A DNA stretch of 64,000 bases from Streptomyces mayonensis (GTDB lineage: Bacteria > Actinomycetota > Actinomycetes > Streptomycetales > Streptomycetaceae). Shown one piece after another: positions 42,487 through 50,963 of this stretch. Position numbers and translations under genes: made by a program. The DNA is taken from assembly GCF_018982965.1 (NCBI RefSeq), contig NZ_JACBYP010000013.1:1-64000 (forward strand), read 5' to 3'. How positions within the stretch are numbered: position 1 is the first letter of the stretch; the number at the start of each line of letters is the position of its first letter. The notes under the pieces are model-generated. The model was not told the DNA's origin. It saw only the letters and a program-made list of their open reading frames with translations, and ran no database searches.

Positions 42487-44363
42487 GCGCGGAATCCCCG
42501 CGTTGGTCGTCCGAGCCCTACGCCCCCGGCGGCGGAGGGACGGCCGAAGGTGCCTTGAAGAACCTCGACGGCACCGAGCTCGACCCGCTGACACTTCTGG
42601 TGAGGGAGTCGGCTCAGAACAGCTGGGACGCACGAACCGGGAATGGTCCGGTGAACTACCGAGTGGAACTGCGCACCCTCGGGCCCAGTGAGGCTCCGGT
42701 GTGGCGCGAACTCCTGGCCGCGGGCGCGCCTCAGCTTCGACACCTCAAGCTCCGGGCCTCGCTGGCACGTCCCGCCCCGCGCATCCTGACCGTGACCGAC
42801 ACGGGGACGAGGGGACTGGGCGGACCCACCCGCGCCGACGTCGCGGTTCCCGGGCAGTCGGACTTCGCGTCGTTCGTCCGCAAGACCGGCAGCTCCAGCA
42901 AGGTCACCGGCCGTGGTGGCACCTACGGTTTCGGGAAGGCGGTTTTCCACCTCCTCTCCGCATCGCACACGGTGATCGTGCACACGCGCTGTCGGGTGGA
43001 CGACCGATTGGAGACCCGACTCATCGGGTGGGCGGTCCACGAGAGCTACACCGTGGAAGGTGACGACGGTGCGAAGACGTTCACCGGCCGCCACTTCTGG
43101 GGAAGGGTCCGCCGCGGTTACGTCGAGCCGCTGCTCGGGGATGAAGCGGACGAGGTCGCCGGAAGTCTCGGCCTGAACTCCCTCCCCGACGGCGACACCG
43201 GGACTTCCGTCGCGATTCTCGACCCGGTCTTCGGCGAACGCGACGACGCCGAGGCCATGAGGTGGATCGTCGACGCGATGGTCTGGAACCTTTGGCCGAA
43301 GATGCTCCCGGAGGGAGGAGACGCCCCCATGCGCTTCTCCGCCCACCACGAGGGCCTGGCCGTCCCCGTTCCCAGGCCGTCGGAGGTGCCCCACCTGCGA
43401 CCGTTCGTCTGGGCCTACGACGACATGACCCGTCTCGTCGAGCACAAGTCCATGGGGCGCGTCCTCGGCCGACTCGGTATGCGGAAGTTTATCTCCCCGC
43501 AGGGAAGGCCCCCTCGGGTGGCGCAGGAGGCGGGTATCGGGGACCGGCTTCACCACACGTGTCTCATGCGGCCGGTCGACCTGGTGGTGAAGTACCTCGA
43601 AGGTCCCCCGTTCTTCGAGGAGAGCGGAGGTTACGCCGCGGTCTTCCGTGCCGACGCCGCAGTGGACCGGGTCTTCGCGGCGGCTGAGCCCGCATCGCAC
43701 GACGCCTGGTTGGTGGACAAGCTCAGTGGCGACGACCAGCGCCTGGCCAAGCACGCCCTCCGGAAGATCAACGACGCGATGAAGGAGGTTTCCGGGCCGG
43801 CCCGGGTGGCGAACGAGGCGGGCGAAGGTGTCTCCCTCGCGGGGATGAGCCGACTCATGGCTGGACTCATGGCGGGTACGGCGGGGGAGGGGGCGGAGGC
43901 GGTATTCGCCGCGGATACGACGCCCCCGGGAGGTTCCTCGGGCACCGGACGGGGCTCCGGAGGGCCGGCCGGAGCCGGCGGGAGCCCCGGCCCCAGAGGA
44001 GGATCCGGCGTCCCTCCCGGTCGCAGGCGCGTTCTGTACGACGGAGCCCCCGAACACGACGTCGTGGACGGTGAAGCCGTCATCGTCCAGCGATTCACCC
44101 TGCCCGACGCGGGCTCCTACGTCGTCCACGGTCGCCCCGCCGTCGCGTTGGGCGACGGACGCGGTGTCGAGACGGAGCCGCCCATCGGAGCGTCGATCCC
44201 CACGGTGCTGGGATGGCGTGCGGGGAGCGGACCCGTGACTGACGGGTCCTCGTTGCACACGGTCGGCGGTGACGGCACGGTCTGGTCGCTGGTCGTCCGG
44301 CCGGCCCCCGACACCATGACCGAGGTGACGGTCGTGGCCGAGGCAGGGGGTGACGATCGGTGA
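42483..44363 (+). CDS. paraMORC-like GHKL ATPase
   Basis: A 626-residue protein. GHKL ATPase motifs are N box LVRESAQNSWDAR (about 38-50), DTGTRGLGG (about 103) and GRGGTYGFGKAVF (about 140). A long region of mixed fold follows, a glycine/proline-rich linker (about 480-520), then a C-terminal beta-rich segment. Prokaryotic MORC/paraMORC ATPases act as ATP-driven DNA clamps and occur with Z1 helicases and endonucleases. ATG 42483 overlaps the previous stop. It is the second, unrelated GHKL ATPase in the island; the first is fused to a helicase. Confidence 0.78.
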   Translation: MSAESPRWSSEPYAPGGGGTAEGALKNLDGTELDPLTLLVRESAQNSWDARTGNGPVNYRVELRTLGPSEAPVWRELLAAGAPQLRHLKLRASLARPAPRILTVTDTGTRGLGGPTRADVAVPGQSDFASFVRKTGSSSKVTGRGGTYGFGKAVFHLLSASHTVIVHTRCRVDDRLETRLIGWAVHESYTVEGDDGAKTFTGRHFWGRVRRGYVEPLLGDEADEVAGSLGLNSLPDGDTGTSVAILDPVFGERDDAEAMRWIVDAMVWNLWPKMLPEGGDAPMRFSAHHEGLAVPVPRPSEVPHLRPFVWAYDDMTRLVEHKSMGRVLGRLGMRKFISPQGRPPRVAQEAGIGDRLHHTCLMRPVDLVVKYLEGPPFFEESGGYAAVFRADAAVDRVFAAAEPASHDAWLVDKLSGDDQRLAKHALRKINDAMKEVSGPARVANEAGEGVSLAGMSRLMAGLMAGTAGEGAEAVFAADTTPPGGSSGTGRGSGGPAGAGGSPGPRGGSGVPPGRRRVLYDGAPEHDVVDGEAVIVQRFTLPDAGSYVVHGRPAVALGDGRGVETEPPIGASIPTVLGWRAGSGPVTDGSSLHTVGGDGTVWSLVVRPAPDTMTEVTVVAEAGGDDR

Positions 44364-45262
44364 ATCGTCGCGCCTACCCCTATCGCAGCGCGGCCGTCGG
44401 GTCGGTGACGATGTCCGAGTGGTCCCTCAAGTCCGAGGACGGGGAAGCCGTTCCGCTGCCCTCCTTCATACCCGACTGGGACTTCCAGAGAGACCTGTCC
44501 CTCGAGACGGTGGTCGAGGTCGACCTCGACGCAGTCAGGGCTTCGGCCGGACTCCCATACGAGGCCGAGCTCGCCCTCTCCGCGATCTGGAGTTCCACCG
44601 GCAGCGGCCTCCGGCGACTGGCCCACCGAATCACACTGCACGGTGGGGGCATCCGATCGGCACAGCTCTCGTTCACCGTGATCGGACGCGACAGCGGCGG
44701 CCGATTGTCCCTCGACACCCAACTGGTTCTCGCGAAGGCCCTGGACAATCCGGAACCGACCGGCCCCCGACGCGCGGGGTCCGTGCTCTGGCAGCACCGG
44801 GCCGGGGTGCGGCTGCAGGGCGACGCGTCGCAGTTCCCCATGGCCGTGGTCGACTTCAAGAGTGCCGGCTACCCGGAGAACGCTCCCTGGTACCTCGACG
44901 TCGGTCCGAACCTGGAGGCGGCGACGATGGGCGCCGTCGTGCTGCTCGTGAACAGCGGCACGCCGGTCGTGCTCAACGCGCTTCGCCGCGCGGAGAAGGC
45001 GTCGTACGCGGAACGGCTCATCCAGTCCGCCGTCCGACAGGACGTCGTCCGCCTGATGATCGAGCGGGCCGTGTCCGACGAAGAGCTGACGGACTCGTCC
45101 CGGTTCGAGCCGGACACGCTCGGTCACACACTGCTCGGCCTTCTGCGTACCTTCCTCCCCGGTACATCCCTCACCTCCCTGCGCATGACACGTCGCACGG
45201 ATCCGGCGCTCTTCTCGGCGAAGATCCAGCACGCCGTCGGCCTCTTCTCCAAGGAAACGTGA
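44360..45262 (+). CDS. Unknown component of the paraMORC operon (300 aa)
   Basis: A 300-residue soluble protein that I do not recognise. The first two thirds look beta-rich (VVEVDLDAVRASAGLPYEAELALSAIW, HRITLHGGG, AQLSFTVIGRD) and the last third is helical (ERLIQSAVRQDVVRLMIERAVSDEEL). No catalytic motif is evident. GTG 44360 overlaps the paraMORC stop (GTGA) and its stop overlaps the next ATG, so it is a stoichiometric-looking part of the system. It could be an adaptor or specificity subunit. Confidence 0.6.
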   Translation: MNRRAYPYRSAAVGSVTMSEWSLKSEDGEAVPLPSFIPDWDFQRDLSLETVVEVDLDAVRASAGLPYEAELALSAIWSSTGSGLRRLAHRITLHGGGIRSAQLSFTVIGRDSGGRLSLDTQLVLAKALDNPEPTGPRRAGSVLWQHRAGVRLQGDASQFPMAVVDFKSAGYPENAPWYLDVGPNLEAATMGAVVLLVNSGTPVVLNALRRAEKASYAERLIQSAVRQDVVRLMIERAVSDEELTDSSRFEPDTLGHTLLGLLRTFLPGTSLTSLRMTRRTDPALFSAKIQHAVGLFSKET

Positions 45263-46023
45263 TGGTCCACCTGTATCCGCGGCTTCTGCCCGCGGCCGCG
45301 GCCAACCTCCGGGAGGAGTGCCTACACCGTTCCGTCGAGTATCTGCGTGATCGTTCGGCTCTCTCCCACCCGGCCATGTTCTACGCGGCCACCGGCGGGT
45401 CCCGTCTTCCCGAGCGGAGCCTCGGCTCCCTACGCGAGGCGGTGCTCGCGTGCGCCACCGAACGCGGCTATCCCGCCAAACCCGGCAGGAGGCAGGCGGC
45501 GGGTTTCGACATCGACGTGGCGACGGTCCTCCACCGAGATTCGGGCATCGTTCCGGCGGAGGCGGTCGCGGGTGACCTCTGGGCCTTCCTCTCCCTCGTC
45601 GTCCTGCCGGACGTGTCCGCGTGGAGATTCGCGGACCTGCATCGCGACCGGGTGCTGGGGACCGACGTCACACGCCACGTCTTCGGCCGGTTGTGGTGGC
45701 GAGCACACCTTCTGTACGACGAGGACGGAGGGAGGGAGGACCTCTACGCCTCGTTGTCCGTGCTCAACGAGTCGGACTTCGACCAGATCTACGCCCGACG
45801 CACCTCGATCGGCGGGAGCCCGCATCTGGTGCGGGCGATCGTCAGGGTGTGGCAAACGCTCGACGTTCCGCCCAACGCGGAGAGGCGGGTACTCCGCGAT
45901 TTCCTCATGCGTGTGCTCAGGCTCAACGCCTTCATCTCCTTCGACTCGCTGCCGGCGGAAGTACTCGACGAGGAGCTGGAAGGCGTGTTCCGGGAGTCGC
46001 TCTCCGTGGCGGCCGGAGGGTGA
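45262..46023 (+). CDS. Unknown helical protein, last gene of the paraMORC operon
   Basis: A 253-residue, mostly helical protein, possibly of the DUF6339 type seen beside such operons. Visible segments are AAAANLREECLHRSVEYLRD, WAFLSLVVLPDVSAWRF and LRDFLMRVLRLNAFISFDSLPAEVLDEEL. No nuclease or ATPase motif is seen. ATG 45262 shares a base with the previous stop (TGATG). Tight coupling to the five preceding genes indicates function in the same system; role unknown. Confidence 0.6.
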   Translation: MVHLYPRLLPAAAANLREECLHRSVEYLRDRSALSHPAMFYAATGGSRLPERSLGSLREAVLACATERGYPAKPGRRQAAGFDIDVATVLHRDSGIVPAEAVAGDLWAFLSLVVLPDVSAWRFADLHRDRVLGTDVTRHVFGRLWWRAHLLYDEDGGREDLYASLSVLNESDFDQIYARRTSIGGSPHLVRAIVRVWQTLDVPPNAERRVLRDFLMRVLRLNAFISFDSLPAEVLDEELEGVFRESLSVAAGG

Positions 46024-46104
46024 ATCCCCGATTGCCGTCGGGCGCGTTCGCCCTGGAAGGAGAGCTGTCGGGGTTCACCGTGCGTAGGAGCGGCCGGTGG
46101 CCGG

Positions 46105-47451
46105 CTACTGCAGCAGGATTTCCTCGGGGCGTCGGTTCGTGATCGCGACCTCCCGGCCGGCAAGGACGTGCTCGATGCATGCCGCCAGATCGCCGCCGTG
46201 GTCGTCCCTGGCCATGCTCCGCAGTTCCGCGACCAGGCTCGTGCCGTTGAGGAGGATGATCGGATACTGATCCTCCACCATCTCGGTCTGTGCCGACTCG
46301 GAGTAGGCGCCGGTGGTGACGTAGACCCCGATCCATCCACGTCGGAGCCGGGCGACCACTCGGGCGATCTGCTCCGCCGTGATGAGTGTGTCGGGTTTGA
46401 CGCACTTCGCCTGCCCGAGCACGACGAGGCTCGTGCCCGCCAGGCCGCTTCCGCCGCCGAGGTCGAGACGTCCGACGAAATCGGCTCCGCCGTCACCCGA
46501 CCGACGTGTGAGCCAGCCTTCCACGTACCCGTGACCCGCCCCACGCAGTACACGGGCCGCCACCGCGGCGGCCAGAGCCTCGAAGTCGTGCTTGCGGCCG
46601 TCGAAGTACTTGTAGATCGTTTCCAGGTCCGCGGCTTCACCACTGCCTGGCTTCGGGCGCTGATCACGCACTTTGGCCACCTGAGCCCGGGCGACCCGGC
46701 GACGAAGTCCCGGGAGGGCCGAGGAACCGTGCTTGACCCACTCCCGCCATGCCCGTGGCGCGAGGTCGAGTGCTTGAGCGTGGGACACGCCCTTGTCTCT
46801 GCGGGCCCCGATCCATTCCCAATCGACTGTGTCGTCCTCGGAGGTCAGGTCGATGAGGGCGATGTCGTAGACGTAGTTCACGAACGGGGTGTGCTCGCGG
46901 CCTCCCCATTGCACCAACCGTTCGGTCCGCTCGATGACGCCGAGCCCACAGAACGCCACATGGCCCTTTGGCTTGCCGTTCCGGGGCACTGCGCGGAACA
47001 GCAGCAGAGGCGTGGCGGCGGCTCGTTCATCGGCGGTTCGCCCCTGGTGGTCGGTGAAAGCGTCGAGTAGGGCGGCGTTGCCGGTGGTCGTGCCGGGCGG
47101 AACGCTCGAACCGGCCTTGTGATCGCCGAAATAGCGGACGTGGCCGTTGTCCATGTCGAAGACGTCGTGCCAAGGCGTCTGCTCGGTGCCGGCCTTCCAG
47201 GGACTGGAGCGGATGAGGATCGCCGGGCGCCGTATGCCGTCGGGGGTGGAGACCTTGGCCATCCCGTTGATGCCCGCTTCCAGAAGAGCCCGTTTGTGGC
47301 CCGACGAGTGCGTCACGTGGTGGAAGTTCGGGAAGCCGTCGAGCGACTCCGGCTTCGGGTCCTTGCCGCTCGCGTAACGGTAGACCTGTCCCACCCGTAG
47401 CTTCCCACCCACAGCCGGCCCTCTCCCTGGACTCGCTCCCCTATGCGTCAT
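46105..47451 (-). CDS. Mrr-type restriction endonuclease, AspBHI-like
   Basis: A 448-residue protein. The N-terminal half (VGQVYRY...WHDVFDMDNGHVRYFGDHKA...TGNAALLDAF) resembles the SRA-like modified-base reader of AspBHI-type enzymes. The C-terminal half is an Mrr-like nuclease: FEALAAAVAARVLRG, GDGGADFVG (Asp about 322) and LGQAKC (QxK about 346), the variant PD-(D/E)XK core of Mrr. Such enzymes cut DNA bearing 5-methylcytosine. It lies tail to tail with operon 2. If it does read 5mC, it must tolerate sites modified by the local methylase. Start ATG 47451. Confidence 0.75.
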   Translation of the reverse strand: MTHRGASPGRGPAVGGKLRVGQVYRYASGKDPKPESLDGFPNFHHVTHSSGHKRALLEAGINGMAKVSTPDGIRRPAILIRSSPWKAGTEQTPWHDVFDMDNGHVRYFGDHKAGSSVPPGTTTGNAALLDAFTDHQGRTADERAAATPLLLFRAVPRNGKPKGHVAFCGLGVIERTERLVQWGGREHTPFVNYVYDIALIDLTSEDDTVDWEWIGARRDKGVSHAQALDLAPRAWREWVKHGSSALPGLRRRVARAQVAKVRDQRPKPGSGEAADLETIYKYFDGRKHDFEALAAAVAARVLRGAGHGYVEGWLTRRSGDGGADFVGRLDLGGGSGLAGTSLVVLGQAKCVKPDTLITAEQIARVVARLRRGWIGVYVTTGAYSESAQTEMVEDQYPIILLNGTSLVAELRSMARDDHGGDLAACIEHVLAGREVAITNRRPEEILLQ

Positions 47452-47662
47452 CACGACAGTAGCGGCGGGTACTGACAGAGCGGTGTGTCTGCTCCGCAGC
47501 CGAGGAGCTCGGAGAGTCCGGCCGGCGGCAGACGGGCGCGCTACGGCGATGCCCGGCTGACGCAGGTCGGGTCGAAGGGCGGTGCCTGGCGTCCATCGCC
47601 CCGGGTGGCCAGGCGGATGACCGAAGATCTCCCGCGGTTTCACCGCCAGGGACGCCGACCGG

Positions 47663-48844
47663 CTACGCGAGAGCCTCACGCACCGCATCGACTAGGGAGG
47701 ACGCACGCACATCGTCGATGCCCCCGACGATGTTGTTCATCGCATACCCGAAGGCGACACCGTGCTCCGGATCGGCGAAGGCGAGCGACCCTCCTCGACC
47801 CGTGTGGCCGAATGAGCTTGACCCCAGCATCGGGTTGCTCTCGGTGGGCAGCATGTACCCGGCGCTGAAGCGGCTGGGGATCAGCATGACCTGATCTTTC
47901 CCGCCGGCCTGCTCCTCGGTCGCCGACGCCAGGGCGGCCGAGGAGAGCAGGCGCACGCCGTCCACCTCACCGATCAGCGCGGCGTACATGCGGGCCAGCG
48001 CACGGGCCGTACCGATGCCATTGGAGGCCGGGAGTTCCGCGGCCTGTACCTCCGGTGAGTCGAAGTCGATCGCGGCCGGGTCGGTGACCGCGTAGGCCCG
48101 GTTGCTGAATGAGTTCGGGTCCCGCCAGGCGGCGACCTGTTCGCGGAGTTCTTCGGGGACCGACTCGGCGGGCAAGGTGGTGAGGTCGACGTCTGGCCGC
48201 TGGTACGCCATGCGGCTGACTCGGTCGCGTTCGTCGGCGGGCAGGCCGATGAAGAAGTCCAAGCCCAGTGGAGCCGCGATCTCGTCGGCGAAGAAGCGCC
48301 CCGGCGAGCGGCCGGATACTCGTCGGATCACCTCGCCGACCAGCCAGCCCCAGGTCCGGCCGTGGTAGCCGTGCGCCGTACCCGGAGTCCAAAGGGGGCG
48401 TTGAGCGGCCAGTGCCTCCGCCATCGGGTGCCAGGCCAGCGCCTTCTTCAACGGCACCGGGTGATCGAGCGCGACGAGGCCGGCCTGGTGGGACAGGAGC
48501 CAGCGCACGGGGATGTCCTCCTTGCCGTTCGCGGCGAACTCCGGCCAGTACTTCGCGACGGGTGCGTCCAGGTCGAGCGCGCCACGCAGGACCAGCGAGT
48601 GCACGACGGTGGCGGTCGCCCCCTTGGTCGCCGAATAGACCAGTTGAAGCGTGTCCCGCGTCCAGGGACGGCCGGTTTCGGCGTCGGCCACGCCTCCCCA
48701 CAAGTCCACCACCGGGCGGCCGTTCCTGTACACGCACACCGCCGCGCCGAGGTCGCCGTGCCGGGTGAAGTTCTCCGCGAACGCCGCCCGTACCGGCTCG
48801 AATCCGGGAGCCACCTCGCCGCTGATCGTGGTCATGCTGGCCAT
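47663..48844 (-). CDS. Beta-lactamase-related serine hydrolase (class C / EstB type)
   Basis: A 393-residue cytoplasmic protein with no signal peptide. The nucleophile motif S-A-T-K is near residue 72 (LVYSATKGA), the tyrosine motif lies in GYHGRTWGWLVGE, and the third motif is HTG in SSFGHTGRGGS. The family includes EstB-type esterases, peptidases and true class C beta-lactamases; absence of export argues for an esterase or related hydrolase. The start is ATG 48844 or ATG 48835. It begins the non-defence cargo of the element; no operon partner is evident. Confidence 0.85.
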   Translation of the reverse strand: MASMTTISGEVAPGFEPVRAAFAENFTRHGDLGAAVCVYRNGRPVVDLWGGVADAETGRPWTRDTLQLVYSATKGATATVVHSLVLRGALDLDAPVAKYWPEFAANGKEDIPVRWLLSHQAGLVALDHPVPLKKALAWHPMAEALAAQRPLWTPGTAHGYHGRTWGWLVGEVIRRVSGRSPGRFFADEIAAPLGLDFFIGLPADERDRVSRMAYQRPDVDLTTLPAESVPEELREQVAAWRDPNSFSNRAYAVTDPAAIDFDSPEVQAAELPASNGIGTARALARMYAALIGEVDGVRLLSSAALASATEEQAGGKDQVMLIPSRFSAGYMLPTESNPMLGSSSFGHTGRGGSLAFADPEHGVAFGYAMNNIVGGIDDVRASSLVDAVREALA

Positions 48845-49074
48845 CTTGGCAGTGTTGTGCTGCCCTTCTCCGGCCTCGGAGATGTACGCACGCCCCCTTG
48901 CGTCATGTCGCGAAGCGCGGCGGGCGTCGGCGGCGCGGGTGCTCCGCAGCGCCCCGATGCAGTAACCCTGTCCTGCGGAGAGCGAGTCGGCGTAGACCAT
49001 CATCACGTCCGTGTGAACCCGTTCGTCGCTGGGCGTTGCGGCCCAGGAGGGAATGGGAGACGAGCCTGACGGGC

Positions 49075-49650
49075 ATGAAGTCGCTAATGGACGAGGTAAC
49101 GCTGGATTGGGCAGGGCGCATCGCGGAGGTGGAGCTCCGTGAGTTGCTGCCTCGACGATGGCTGCACAGTCAGGGAGTAGCCGGCAGAGCGGAGGAACTA
49201 AGGTGCCTCCTGCGTACGGACGCTGAACTGCTGACCGCGGCCGCCATTCTGCACGATGTGGGATACGCGCCTCGCTTGGCCCTCTCAGAGTTCCATCCGC
49301 TCGACGGAGCACGCTTCCTTCGGGACGAACACGGAGCCGATGAGCGGCTGACCCGCCTGGTGGCGAACCATTCGTTCGCGCTTTTGGAAGCCGAGGAACG
49401 CGGGTTGAGGGAAGTGCTGGCTACGGAGTTTCCTCTGCCGGACGATCCGCTGCTTGTTGACGCCCTCGTGTACTGCGACATGACGACGACGCCCGACGGT
49501 GGCGGGACGACCGCGCGAGAGCGGGTTGCGGAGATCGTCGGCCGCTACGGCGCGGACGGCGTGGTCGGTCGGTTCATCCGGCGGGCGGCGCCGGAGATCT
49601 TCTCCTCTGTCGAGAGGATCGAGGCCGCTCTGGCGGCTCAGCCGAGGTAG
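49075..49650 (+). CDS. HD-domain phosphohydrolase-like protein
   Basis: A 191-residue protein with an HD fold: His in RRWLHSQGVA (about 31), the HD pair in AAAILHDVGYAP (about 63-64), a further His in FHPLDGARFL and His in VANHSF, and an Asp in ALVYCDMTT. Members hydrolyse phosphomonoesters or nucleotides. The substrate is unknown. The start is ATG 49075 or the nearby ATG 49087. Its last 13 bases overlap the end of the convergent NUDIX gene. Confidence 0.8.
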   Translation: MKSLMDEVTLDWAGRIAEVELRELLPRRWLHSQGVAGRAEELRCLLRTDAELLTAAAILHDVGYAPRLALSEFHPLDGARFLRDEHGADERLTRLVANHSFALLEAEERGLREVLATEFPLPDDPLLVDALVYCDMTTTPDGGGTTARERVAEIVGRYGADGVVGRFIRRAAPEIFSSVERIEAALAAQPR

Positions 49651-50105
49651 GGATAGGTGCCGGCGAGGTAGTCGCCGATCTGCTGGCGCATGCTCGGGTG
49701 GATGTCGTACTGGTCCAGGTCGGCGGGTTGGACGAAGCGGACGCCGTCGGCCTCGTCGTTGATTGTGGGCTCGCCGCCGACGGGGCGGCCGATGTAGGTG
49801 TTCTCGTACTGCTGGCGGATCTCGCCGTCGGTGTAGGCGACGATGTGGTTCGGGTTGGTGTAGATGCCGAGGAAGCCGGTGATCTCCGCGATGATGCCGG
49901 TCTCCTCCAGGCACTCGCGGACCGCGCACTGGGCCGCGGTCTCGCCGATGTCCTGGGCTCCGCCGGGGAGTGCCCACTGTCCGGTGTCGCGGCGGCGCTG
50001 GAGGAGGATGGCCCCCGTCTCGTCGGCGACGAGCAGGTTACTGGCCGGGATGAGGGTGTTCGCTTTCGGCGCGGCCGGGTCGTTGTAGTACTCAGTCCTG
50101 CCCAT
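49638..50105 (-). CDS. NUDIX hydrolase
   Basis: A 155-residue enzyme. The Nudix box GGAQDIGETAAQCAVRECLEETGI (first half about 49-63, then RECLEETG) follows the pattern G-x5-E-x7-R-E-x-x-E-E-x-G. It should hydrolyse a nucleoside-diphosphate-linked substrate in the cytoplasm. The last 14 bases of the upstream HTH-DUF5919 gene overlap its ATG at 50105, so the two form an operon. Substrate unknown. Confidence 0.9.
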   Translation of the reverse strand: MGRTEYYNDPAAPKANTLIPASNLLVADETGAILLQRRRDTGQWALPGGAQDIGETAAQCAVRECLEETGIIAEITGFLGIYTNPNHIVAYTDGEIRQQYENTYIGRPVGGEPTINDEADGVRFVQPADLDQYDIHPSMRQQIGDYLAGTYPYLG

Positions 50106-50874
50106 GGTCGGCGGTCCTCTCCTGGTCGGGCGCCCATGGCCGTGCGGCGGCCCAGACGGCGTCGAAGCTCTGAGCGTAGTTGTCGAACCACCCCATGCCG
50201 TCGGCTCTCCTGAGGTGGAGGAGGGGGTTGGCGCTGGCCGGCTGCCCCCAGATGTGGGGATTGACGAGGAGGTCGTCGTCGTAGCGGAACATGGACGTGT
50301 AGAGCGTGGTGTCATGCAGACGCACCGCGCACCCAACCTCGCCCAGCAGGGGGCGGTAGTACGTCAGCGAGGCGCGGATCTTGGCGGCGAGTGTGTCGCC
50401 GATTCCCTCTTCGCGGCCCCGGACGGCGACCGCCTGTCCGTCGGGGTCACCGAAGCACAGGCGAACCCGGACGCCCTCGGCGGCGCGTTCGGAGAGCATC
50501 TTGGCGACGTGCGGGTTGGACTGTGCGAAGAACGTGCCCGAGAAGACGAGGACGCTGATCTCCTGCCGTGCCTCCCGCAGCAGCGAGAGCCATACGTCCC
50601 GCGGCACGCTGGCTCGGTTCTGGTAGGTGCCGACCAGTTCGGTGCCTAATCCGTCGCGGGGTGGACCGGGCCGCTTGGAGGGCGTCGGCCAGAGGAAGGT
50701 CTCCTCCACGCGCAGATGACCGGCCACGCGAAAGCGATGCCGCGCGTGAGGAACCCGTCCTCCCAGCCACCGGCTCACTGTCTTGGGGTCGACCTCGCAG
50801 ATCTCCGCGAGCGCATCGGGTGAGACCCCTCGCTGGGCGAGCACGGTATGCAGTCGGTCGTTCACAGAAACCAT
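50092..50874 (-). CDS. XRE-type HTH fused to a PLD-like DUF5919 domain
   Basis: A 260-residue protein. Residues about 3-55 form an XRE-like HTH (RLHTVLAQRGVSPDALAEICEVDPKTVSRWLGG). The rest is a phospholipase-D-like fold assigned in this family as DUF5919 (ISVLVFSGTFFAQSN, VRVRLCFGDPDG, RLHDTTLYTSMFRYDDDLLVNPH). The second half lacks a full HKD pair, so enzymatic activity is doubtful; it may sense a nucleotide or control the downstream NUDIX gene. Common in Streptomyces. ATG 50874. Confidence 0.72.
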   Translation of the reverse strand: MVSVNDRLHTVLAQRGVSPDALAEICEVDPKTVSRWLGGRVPHARHRFRVAGHLRVEETFLWPTPSKRPGPPRDGLGTELVGTYQNRASVPRDVWLSLLREARQEISVLVFSGTFFAQSNPHVAKMLSERAAEGVRVRLCFGDPDGQAVAVRGREEGIGDTLAAKIRASLTYYRPLLGEVGCAVRLHDTTLYTSMFRYDDDLLVNPHIWGQPASANPLLHLRRADGMGWFDNYAQSFDAVWAAARPWAPDQERTADHGQD

Positions 50875-50963
50875 GCAAGCGGTGCAACGCGTGATCGCGC
50901 AAGGACGTTGTGGGACGCTGTCGCGGAATCACGGTGTTGCCGATGGCTGCTTACGCTGGCGTC

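Noticed and set aside
50092..50874. PLD-like protein as the missing DrmC
   Set aside because: It is an HTH-DUF5919 fusion, 14 kb away, in an operon with a NUDIX gene, and lacks a full HKD pair.
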